Below the pieces are notes generated by a model. That model saw only the letters and a program-made list of their open reading frames with translations, had not been told where the DNA came from and ran no database searches. A stretch of DNA of 17,569 bases from Cytidiella melzeri (Eukaryota > Basidiomycota > Agaricomycetes > Polyporales > Irpicaceae), in contig JABYQR010000595.1 of the NCBI GenBank assembly GCA_022592445.1, positions 1-17,569 on the forward strand. Direction: 5' to 3'. Positions 1-7,650 of the stretch are shown one piece after another. A program made the position numbers and the translations under genes. The stretch's first letter is position 1; every line of letters begins with the position of its first letter.

Positions 1-851
1 ACTCGAGTGTCCTTTGAGACCTAGGAACTTCTCCACCGATATGATATCTCCCTCTTCGGTGAGCTGGTATGCATGGAAATCGAATGTGCTGCGTGTGCTG
101 CTATCCAGGAATGGGATTCCAAGAGCCATCAATGCACACTTGTCATCAAATGGTGCGAGAAACAATGAAAGATCCTTCGGTTGCTTGGGGCCTGGTATGT
201 TGCCCACGCAGATGAGATTTTCAAGGTGTGTGCGGATAGTGGGTTCAAGGTTGAACACCTTGACAAGGAGAGGAGTGGAAGAGGGACCACCACGACGGCA
301 ATTGAACAGCAAGAATCCATTGTTTGCAAATCCAAACGCAATATCACGGTTGTCAGAGAAAAAACAATGAGGCTGTTGTTTGCCGTCAACCTTGACGACT
401 GTTCCCAGAAGTTCCTTGTACCGGCTACCGTCGAATATATCCCTGACAATGTGGTTGGATGGTACGTAGTGTGCTCAGTACTGTAGTTTCTGAATTGTAT
501 CTGGTTTCTGAAAGAAGTCTCGGAAGCGGGGTATCAGAGGGATATAGATGAAAACGCGACGAGGTTGACCAGCGGAATCTTTTCTTGCCTCCAGGCAAAA
601 TGGACATTGCGTCAATTCAGCGTACTTTACAGTAAAGCAAACACATGAATTGACACAGCAATCGAATTGCTGGGTCTCTATCTCTGTGAGAATGTCAAGA
701 CAACGTTTGATTTTGTCGAGTGAGTCAATAGTCTTCTTGTGTGAGAAACAACGACGCATCTCATCAAAAGCATCTCGAGATAGATGTCCGCGGAGATACA
801 TGTTGAATGCTGCAATGTTGTCCCGGTCTGCATCCGTGATTACGCGATTGC

Positions 852-906
852 CTTCAAGTCGGATGGTCAGTGAGTTGCATGAAAACTTGTGTTCAAGGCA
901 ACATAC
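852..906 (-). other. Intron 2 of the transposase gene (55 nt)
   Basis: Minus-strand donor GTATGT, CACTGAC branch-like site, and acceptor AG at 853-852 (GACTTGAAG). It joins the DLYDC frame to NRVITDADRDN in phase. The acceptor lacks the usual pyrimidine before AG, so the exact 3' end is less sure than the donor. Confidence 0.55.
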
Positions 907-1085
907 GACAGTCATACAAATCCAGTTCATTTGCAAGGTCAAGGTTGTCAAGAAAGTCCCCTGCAACAAACTCGAATTCTCCATGCGCAGCTTCATGATT
1001 GCTCTGCCCAACAGAGCTGCTTCTGTGAGTAGATGGGCCGATGGACATGCTGCTAGCTGAGCCATTGTCGGACGCCGTGTCCATT

Positions 1086-1144
1086 CTAGAAAGACAAGAT
1101 ATGAGTGAGATAATTCTGATACAATTTCAGATGCTGAGAGATAC
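1086..1144 (-). other. Intron 1 of the transposase gene (59 nt)
   Basis: On the minus strand it starts GTATCT and ends TTTCTAG after a pyrimidine-rich stretch. Removing it joins exon 1 (ending GAT TCA CAA AG) in phase with the frame ATG GAC ACG. That frame encodes an acidic segment with LANELDLYD, which resembles the region before the Cys cluster in the family. The unspliced reading has no stop here, so annotation without introns would give a plausible but probably wrong protein. Confidence 0.6.
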
Positions 1145-1392
1145 CTTTGTGAATCGCAATCTTCATCTGGATGTTCCTCTTCGCTCGAGCTCGACCGCAA
1201 AGAGGCTACATCTTCAGCCTCGGAGTGCAACACAAAAACCCCCTCTGATTCTGACTCAGATGATTCAATCTCGTCTTCACGTCCTTGTGCCCTCATTTGT
1301 CGCGCATGCCGACGGCGTGTTACTGTACTCAATGGTTTACCACATAGATGATTGCATCTGCATATCCTCTGTGGGCTTGAAGGACGTTCCAT

Positions 1393-1912
1393 GACTGAGG
1401 ATAGAACTCGGAGTAGTGGTCTCTGATGGTTTGAAGAACAAGATAGGAGTTATATCACAGAAAGAGCACATCAGAATCGTTCACCCCAACAATGTCATGG
1501 ACCTTACGTTGAGGTTACAACAGGTGAACAAAGTTGGTAGAAGCGGTACGGAGGGCAGACTCAGATCATAAGCGCCAAGTAACAGACAGGTTGCAAACAA
1601 TTTTGGACATTGTTGTACTTTTTCCGAAGAGATTGGGCTCAAGTTGCACAACATTTGCTACAACACTACTAGTGACTACGGCCTCTGTCTACTACCCTCT
1701 GTCGACTCTTCAAGCTGGTGGACATACTTAAAGAATCCGTTACCGCCTCCGAATGAATGCCCGCGCACTTCAGCCGAAGGTTTTCTTCAACTTGCGGAGG
1801 AAGACAGTAGAGACCCTGTTGCTCTCGACGGCACAGCAGGTAGACTAGCAGAGGAAGACGGAGAGGAAGCATGAGACACTGCATTCTGATACAAATATGG
1901 CCCAGTACTCAC
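1393..1912. other. Stretch between the two transposon genes, no assigned gene
   Basis: It holds the presumed promoter of the transposase gene (upstream of 1392 on the minus strand) and the possible last exon of the decayed frame. No frame is convincing. One continuation is Ser-rich and stops near 1785; another (LLCRREQQGLYCLPPQ) stops at 1669. I could not choose between acceptors after the 1912 donor. Confidence 0.3.
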
Positions 1913-2002
1913 AGAAAGATAGGCGGGGCCGTGCTGGCAGGCCGCCGTCGCTGTCAGTCAGTTCGATGACATCAATCGGGTCGTTCTTCCTTCGGTTCTT
2001 GG

Positions 2003-2050
2003 CTGAGGACGTCAACTTGTGAATATTGCATGGCAGGGAGCGGTACTCAC
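2003..2050 (-). other. Probable 48-nt intron
   Basis: Minus strand: GTGAGTACCGC donor (same 11 bases as the 2878 donor), AGTTGAC branch-like site, CCTCAG acceptor. It joins a basic segment (AIPRNRSK) to KNRRKNDPIDVIELTDSD in phase. Confidence 0.55.
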
Positions 2051-2830
2051 ATTTCGAGCGGTTCCTTGGTATTGCGGGTGCCTTTCGCATATTCTAGGCC
2101 GCATTTCGCTCTCGTTTCCGGTGCAAGCCTTTAATGATTTCAGAGACCGAAGGCAGGTTTACGGAGCTGTCCGAAGAGGAAGGATTATGTGCCTTGCCTT
2201 TGGCTGAGGACCGGTCTCTGATTCCGCTTGCCATACGAAGAGGAGCGGTAGCTAGTGGAGGTTGCTGTCGACTGCTAGCGCCTGCATTGTACAACCGCCG
2301 CTCTCTTCTCTAACCCGGAGGAGGCATGGCTGCCAACTTTTGTGCTACAGACCGCTGATAACTGGCAACTTAAGGCTGCGAATTGCTTGATGAGGTCTGC
2401 GGGGAGGCAGACGTTGATGGCGCTAGTCCCCGGTGTTCCTCAAAGGCGTGTTTCCTGGCAGCAAGAGCTGAAGTATGAGTACTTGGGACAGTGGTGGGCA
2501 AGGCCGCGGAGGTTGTGTGAATGCTGGTTTCCTCACTGGGAGAGCGTGAGCGGAGGCTGGGAGATCATCTGTGCACCGGATGTTGGACGAAGTGAGTTAC
2601 TAAATATCAATGCATAGGACGTACCGGGACTGCCGGCTCAACATTGACTCTGTCGCCAATCCTCATCCGCTTATGACGTGCACCGTTTTGCAGTTCCCAT
2701 CGCCCTTTCTCTTGTGGCCAGCCTGAGGTGACCCGTCCGGTGCTGGTGATTCTGCCAGCTTGTCCTGCATGTCTTGTGGCTCTGAAGAAGAACTGGATTC
2801 CGAAGGGGCTGCTGACGACCGTTATTCTTG

Positions 2831-2878
2831 CTGAAGGTCAGTATGGCTTGCGCAGAGGTGGCTCCAAGCGGTACTCAC
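2831..2878 (-). other. Probable 48-nt intron
   Basis: Minus strand: GTGAGTACCGC donor, CATACTGAC branch site, CTTCAG acceptor 7 nt after the branch motif. All three signals match fungal consensus. Being a multiple of three, it keeps one frame on both sides. Confidence 0.55.
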
Positions 2879-3596
2879 AGGACAATACTAGAGCAGTCCA
2901 CGCGGGCACAGAAGGACGACGATTCAGCCCAACCATCTCCTGCGACGTGGATGTTGGCGACAAAGATGAAAACGCGTCTTTTGAATGCGGAGCCAATAAA
3001 GTTGAGCGGCTCATATGGACTATAGGATGGCAGAACATGTCGACGCTTTCAACCGAGGTTTTGCCAGCGATACACTCGAGAACTTGTGCGGAAAGGGTAA
3101 GTTGGACAATGTAGATGAGAGGAATGGCCACGTCGGTGAGCTTGAGGGATAAGTCCTGGGGTTCTGGCTAGAAGAGCGTGAGGTTGGATGGGATGTAGCG
3201 CGGAGAGTAGCACTTCTCGTGAATGGTGCGTTTGGCGTGAGGAGCGAGTCGACATGTGCTTGCAGCCTGAGAACTTAAGGAGCTGAGTGCAGGCCTGAGG
3301 AGCGGAACAACTGCGTAGCCAACGACGTAGGGAACAAGCGGACAGCAAGAGAGTGTCGAAGAAGGAGAACGTTCCAAAAACCGTTGAGGACAACAAGCGA
3401 GGGGGAGGAAGGCAAGAGTAGCACGCGTGCTGCGATACATTCAGGCGCCCTGAGTCCGTATCTGACAGCGGCGATCTCAAAGCTACTCACTTGAGATTTG
3501 CAGGAAAGCAAATGCACCGTGTCAGTTAGGTACCTGCTAGAATCCTGACCAAATACTCACGAGTGGATATTCCAACACACATCAGCCGAAATACCG

Positions 3597-3850
3597 TTGA
3601 TCTCCTTCAAATCAGTGGTTTTCCCGATGCTCTTCAATGGCATTCCCACTGATCTCAGGAGATTGCGCTGGACGACATTACACCACATTGCAGACACCCT
3701 ATATAATACAATGGAAAATCCACTGCCAAAACCCACTGCATCGGAAAATCCACTTGAGAGCAAGTGGAAATACCACTAATCGGAAAACCGATGATTTTAC
3801 CTGGTAACTTTTTCAGTGGGGTTTCCACTGATGACGGAGGTATCAGAGGA
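3597..3850. repeat. Subterminal repeat array (CAGTGG..TTTCC motifs, both orientations)
   Basis: Repeated variants of a roughly 12-base motif combining CAGTGG/CCACTG with GGAAAA/TTTTCC occur at about 3613, 3643, 3711, 3729, 3743, 3761, 3781 and 3814, in both orientations. Examples are CAGTGGTTTTCCCGATG and GGAAAATCCACTGCC. No long frame crosses it convincingly. This layout fits transposase-binding subterminal repeats of CACTA-type elements. Confidence 0.6.
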
Positions 3851-3875
3851 AAACCCATTTTATTAAAATGGGTTT
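3851..3875. repeat. Perfect hairpin next to the transposon end
   Basis: The palindrome AAACCCATTTTA-T-TAAAATGGGTTT has two 12-base arms around one central base. It sits 13 bases inside the proposed terminus at 3888. Confidence 0.8.
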
Positions 3876-3888
3876 ACTTCCCGCAGTG
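3876..3888 (-). repeat. Putative terminal inverted repeat end (CACTG terminus)
   Basis: Read on the minus strand from 3888, the end is CACTGCGGGAAGT, followed by the hairpin. CACTG is a usual start for CACTA-superfamily ends. The matching opposite end is outside the window and a target duplication cannot be tested here. Confidence 0.5.
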
Positions 3889-4227
3889 ATCACCGGCCCA
3901 TAATGCATAACGTCTGATCAAAAACCACACACACACAGCTCACTTGTGCGGATTGCATACATCGCGAGATGGTTTGAAACCAAATCACCTTGCTCAAGGT
4001 GACACTGAGCAGAAAACAAACAAACAAACAGATATGTATGTACTTATTCCCTCCAAGAACAAACCGCTCCCCCCCCCCCCCTAATAATCGTACATCCCCG
4101 TCAAACGTCCGCAGTTGGTTTAACATACCACGGTCCACCATACGGCCGAAATCCGCGAACCTCGCCCTTTCGGAATTTTCCATTACATACTCTGGTTTCG
4201 CACGGCGTGTTCTGGCGCTGGACGAAA
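3889..4227. other. Intergenic stretch with simple repeats
   Basis: It contains an (AC)n run near 3928-3937, an (AAAC)n run near 4015-4031 and a run of 13 C at 4069-4081. A 97-codon minus frame (4183-3890) starts with ATG and has a possible 39-nt intron (GTACAT...CTGCTCAG), but nothing in it is recognisable. It would be cut by the transposon end at 3888 and separated from its upstream DNA by Copia-1. I do not call it a gene. Confidence 0.4.
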
Positions 4228-4232
4228 CAGAA
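4228..4232. repeat. Target-site duplication of Copia-1, left copy (CAGAA)
   Basis: CAGAA directly precedes the left LTR and is found again directly after the right LTR at 12731-12735. Five bases is the usual copia integration stagger. Confidence 0.95.
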
Positions 4233-4755
4233 TGTTTGAAAGTTACGAGTGTAGGGGATGACTAGAAGAGTCAACTAACTCTGGGAGTAAGTGTCTTATT
4301 ATTTCTCTGCTCTCTAGGAGCTGTATATATACATGTCTGTAACTAGATTACTAATGCTACAGTAATGTCATATGAGTAAGGATTGGTAAGGATTGGTAAT
4401 CCTATGAGTAATGATTGGTAATGCACAGTCCTGCTTGCTAATACTACTGAATAGAGAATGTAAGCGATGACTGAGCATCCTACATAACTGAATGGTGCTG
4501 ACTGAGCCTTTAGTAAGCTCAATACATTTGGTATATGTAATATGAGTCATGCAGAAGCCTCATGGTACTTCTGCTATTCAGTCATGGAAACTACTGGAAC
4601 ACAATGCCATATGGTGCAAGTATCGCATCGTGTGTGACCATAAGGATGGTGGAATCACATGCTATGTACTATCTGATCTTATCTATCTACATATCTAATC
4701 TACATTGTCCATAGATCTGATGTCCAATAATCAGCGATACAATCTCGCTTTGACA
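4233..4755 (-). repeat. 3' LTR of Copia-1
   Basis: 523 bp; in element orientation it starts TGTCAAAGCG and ends CTTTCAAACA. It ends at the target duplication on the left and abuts the polypurine tract on the right. The small identical frames inside both LTRs are chance frames, duplicated because LTRs are copies of one template. Confidence 0.95.
4324..4418 (-). promoter_or_regulatory. LTR promoter elements (3' LTR): TATA box and three CCAAT boxes
   Basis: Minus strand: TATATATA at 4331-4324, preceded by three ACCAATC motifs (CCAAT cores at 4418-4414, 4396-4392 and 4386-4382). Spacing of about 50-90 bp upstream of the TATA box fits CCAAT-binding (HAP/CBC) control of RNA polymerase II promoters. 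In this copy they could drive read-through into DNA to the left. Confidence 0.55.
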
Positions 4756-4764
4756 CTCCCACTT
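4756..4764 (-). promoter_or_regulatory. Polypurine tract of Copia-1
   Basis: AAGTGGGAG on the minus strand lies directly against the 3' LTR start. It is the expected plus-strand DNA primer of reverse transcription, and the same nine bases occupy the same place in Copia-2. Confidence 0.9.
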
Positions 4765-4812
4765 GATGCCAACATCATTTTGCTTTGAGCTACTTTGAAT
4801 GACAGCATCTCG

Positions 4813-7650
4813 TCAGGGTGCAGTGAAGTTCACTAGTCCAAGACTCCCACTGAATTTAGACTGTTTCTGAAATGCCAATGACTTGGTCATAATATCAGCA
4901 ACTTGGTCTTCAGTTGGGATGGCATAGAGTTCTGCCTTTTTGTCTTCATTTATGAACTCGCGAACATAGTGGTAACGAATGTCAATGTGCTTTGAACGAG
5001 CTTCAATCTTTGGATTCTTTGTGAAGAAGATGGCACCGTGGTTGTCGCAATAGATTGTAGTGGGACCTCTTGGTGACATATCCAATTCCGTAAGCATAGT
5101 ACGTATCCAAGCACACTGCCTCGCTGTGTCGCATAATGCCATGTACTCTGCTTCCATTGAAGAGAGTGCTACGGTCTTCTGTTTCCTCGAGACCCATGAC
5201 ACTGCGCCTTTGGCCAGAAGGAATGCATAGCCAGTAGTGGAGTGTCTATCGTCTTTGTTCTCAGCCCAGTCTGCGTCTGAGTACCCAACTAGTCCAGATT
5301 GGCTGCATCCATCATACTTGATAGCATATGACTGAGTACCAAGTAGATAACGGAGTATGTACTTTGCAGCATTCATATGGATCTGAGTGGGATTTGACAT
5401 ATACTGAGAAAGACGTATGACTGCATATGAAATGTCGGGACGAGTACCAATCATAACATATATGAGTGTACCAATCAAGGCTTGATACAAACTCCTAAGC
5501 TCATGTTCCGCTGTATAGTCGGAATCTGCTTTACAAAGTTCTAGTCCAGATGGTAAAGGTGTACGGGCAGGATTAGCATTGATCATTTGAAAACGTTTAA
5601 GAGCATCTTCAATGTACAACCCTTGAGAAAGGTAGAGTGTATGCTCTTTACGATTTCTATGCACTTGCATGCCTAGGATTAGCTTTGCTTCTCCTAAGTC
5701 ACGCATCTCATATTGATTCATGAGATTTGTCTTGAGTGCTTTGATCCCAGCTTTATCGTTGCCAATAGGAAATATATCATCAACATAGAGGATAAGCATC
5801 AAAGTCCCCCCTTGTTGGTGATATATGTATACACCAGCATCGGACTCAATACGTTCAAAGCCTAAAGCTACAAGCGTATTGTGTATTTTGATATTCCAAG
5901 TTCGTGAAGCTTGTTTAAGTCCATAAATGGCTTTCTTAAGCAAACAAACATGGTTCTCTTTTCCCTTCTCTACAAAACCTTCTGGTTGTTCCATATAGAT
6001 TTCCTCATCCAGTTCGCCGTACAGAAATGCTGTTTTTACGTCCAGTGCCTCGATTTCCCAATTCTCGAGTGCAGCTATAGCTAGTAGCGTGCGGATGGAC
6101 TCAAAACGTGCGACTGGTGAGAAGGTTTCTTGATAATCGATTCCTTCAACTTGCGTGAAGCCTTTTGCTACAAGACGTGCTTTGTAACGACCGTCAGATT
6201 TGACTGCAAAGACCCATTTGCATTTGACTATTTTTCGTGAAGGGTCTGGTCGTTTAACAAGCTTCCAAGTGCCATTCTTCATTTGAGAGGCAATTTCGTC
6301 TTGTGCAGCAGCGTACCATAAATCTCTATTGTCACTTTTCATCGCTTGTTTCCAAGTCTGAGGAAATTCGTTCATTGCGAACGCCGTGACATATGAAGAC
6401 AATATATGTTCTAGAGATTCAGATTGACCCTCCGATTGACTCGGTAGATCAGATGGGAGATCAATGTTCGATTCCTCCGGTGTCAAAGGTAATCTAGAAG
6501 ATCCAGGTACTGGATTAGACGCTGTGCGTCTTACTGGTCCAGGTACTGCTGGCTTCGTTGATTCTCTCCATTTAGCCGTTTGCTCCTTTTGTCGCTTTTC
6601 AACACCCTTATCGCGTGCAACTGCCTGTTCATTACGCTTCACTTCGTCGACTGGATTAAAGCCAAGCGAAGGATTCTTTCCAGCAGTTGATCTCTTTGGT
6701 CGAGACAGTGGTTGCTGCTGTACTGGTTGACGTGCGTTTGAACGTGAAGGCTGAGGCAGTGCTTGCTGCGGTCTACTGACTGGTGTGCCGCGGGTATTAC
6801 GACTGGGTGCTCTCGGCTGAGGTACAGGCTGCTGAGGAGGATTCTGCGGTTCTTGTTGTCTTGGATGATTATCATCTCTATCATCAAGCTCATTGTGACC
6901 AGCATCATCGTCCTCATCAACAAAAGGTAAACCGATATCATGTAGAGGTTGTGGATTATCGTTGGATTGGGGTTGTTTGGAAAGAGAAGTATCAAGATCG
7001 GTACAATATGGGAAAGTATTCTCGTCAAACTTTACGTCGGTCGCTAAGACTATCTGTTGTTTATCCCAGAACCGGTAACCCTTAAGACCAGGTTCATATC
7101 CAACAAATATCATAGGAGCTGCCTTGGCAGACAGCTTGTTCTGACGACGTTCCTTGTGTATAAAGACATATGCGCGACATCCAAATACACGAAGGCAAGA
7201 AATAGCAGGTTTTTCACCCAAAAATTTCTCAATAGGTGTATGCCAATTAAGACGCTGACTTGGTAGGTGGTTATAAACGTATACGGCAGCCTCGCATGAC
7301 AACTTCCAAAAGCTGTTAGAAAGACCAGCGTGGTGACGCATGGCTTCTGCTTTATAAACAATTGTCTGCTGCCATCGTTCTGCTCTACCATTCTGCTGAT
7401 GTTAATAAGGTGTGGATGTCTGACGTTCTATACCATACTGATGTAGGTATTTAGTGAACTCATCATTCAAGAACTCTGTACCCCTATCACTGTGAAACTT
7501 CTTCATCTTTCGACCAGTCTGGTTTTCCGCCCATGTTTTCCATCTCTTAAACTCGGATAATGCTTGGTTTTTATGCTTGAGGTAACATTGTTCCCCCATA
7601 CCAGTAGCATCGTCTAAGAGAGTCATGGCGTACTTATAACCATCAATCAA
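4813..7650 (-). pseudogene. pol: Copia-1 pol: integrase core (part), reverse transcriptase, RNase H
   Basis: One frame from 7650 to the stop at 4813, broken by TAA at 7404-7402. Before the stop lies the integrase core (second Asp in FHSDRGTEF). After it comes QQNGRAER, whose Glu is exactly 35 residues after that Asp (D-35-E, counting the stop). Then follow the integrase C-terminal part, a Pro/Gln-rich linker (about 6980-6450), RT (KWVFAVKSDGRYKARLVAKG, SPVARFESIR, LDVKTAFLYGELDEEIYM, catalytic YVDD at 5787-5776) and RNase H (YSDADWAENK, SSMEAEYMAL, YCDNHGAI). An unusual Pro follows YVDDIF (5769-5767), where Copia-2 has Leu. It is joined to the upstream gag frame only through a frameshift. Copies RNA into DNA inside virus-like particles when intact. 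Confidence 0.93.

Larger units (their letters stand above)
1..1392 (-). pseudogene. Plavaka/CACTA-like transposase, 5' part, three exons, one in-frame stop
   Basis: The frame starts at the ATG at 1392 and runs to the window edge, so the C-terminal part is missing. Proposed exons are 1392-1145, 1085-907 and 851-1. Exon 1 has a Cys/His start (CRCNHLCGKPL) followed by an acidic Ser/Glu region. Exon 3 has the Cys cluster FDCCVNSCVCF...CPFC and the stretch YIPLIPRFRDFF that precede the RNase H-like core in the fungal transposases NCBI labels Plavaka. After the stop the same frame continues with conserved-looking sequence (DIFDGSRYKELLG, FSDNRDIAFGF, VGNIPGPKQP, LAPFDDKCALMALGIP). The single break is TGA at 475-477, where CGA (Arg) would fit. 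Role if intact: binding and cutting element ends in the nucleus. Family assignment rests on motif memory, not a search. Confidence 0.8.
1913..3440 (-). pseudogene. Unrecognised multi-exon reading frame, decayed (possible second transposon gene)
   Basis: I do not recognise the product. One minus-strand frame stays coding-like across about 1.5 kb if two 48-nt introns (2878-2831, 2050-2003) are removed and six in-frame stops are read through. The stops are at 3170-3168, 2609-2607, 2567-2565, 2372-2370, 2312-2310 and 2096-2094. Each could come from CGA, CAA or CAG by one C-to-T change (or TGG by G-to-A). The predicted protein has a hydrophobic stretch near 3130-3050, a basic segment near 2670, a Ser/Thr-rich region (2560-2375), and a basic-then-acidic tail including NDPIDVIELTDSDGG, which resembles a SUMO-interaction motif. 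A third donor (GTGAGTACTG, 1912) follows. Between 3060 and 2880 another frame (FKRRVFIFVANIHVAGDGW) looks equally coding, so a frameshift or a wrong frame choice is possible. Confidence 0.35.
1..3888 (-). mobile_element. Decayed Plavaka/CACTA-like DNA transposon, right part (left end outside window)
   Basis: Seen: a transposase frame on the minus strand (1-1392), a second same-strand decayed frame (about 1913-3440), a block of short direct and inverted repeats (about 3597-3850), and a terminus reading CACTGCGGGAAG on the minus strand that ends at 3888. CACTA-superfamily elements are known to begin with CACTA or CACTG and to carry subterminal repeat arrays that bind transposase. Inference: these parts belong to one element transcribed right to left, with the other end beyond position 1. 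The boundary is uncertain because the opposite terminal repeat is not visible. The terminal block could instead be a separate small non-autonomous element. Confidence 0.5.

Noticed and set aside
2728..3114. 128-codon plus-strand frame with an acidic-looking protein
   Set aside because: It lies across minus-strand introns with good donor, branch and acceptor signals and has no plus-strand splice or family support. I prefer the minus-strand reading, though neither is certain.
3049..3480. 143-codon minus-strand frame
   Set aside because: Mostly low-information composition before its stop. Only the part after the stop (3047-2880) looks coding, and it is mentioned as the competing frame of the decayed gene.
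3890..4183. 97-codon minus-strand frame that could be a host gene cut by the transposon
   Set aside because: No recognisable motif, it crosses simple repeats including the C13 run, and the possible 39-nt intron is short and unsupported.
4368..4550. Identical 60-codon frames in both Copia-1 LTRs
   Set aside because: Duplication is explained by the LTRs being copies of each other. The frame lies in promoter sequence and has no protein support.
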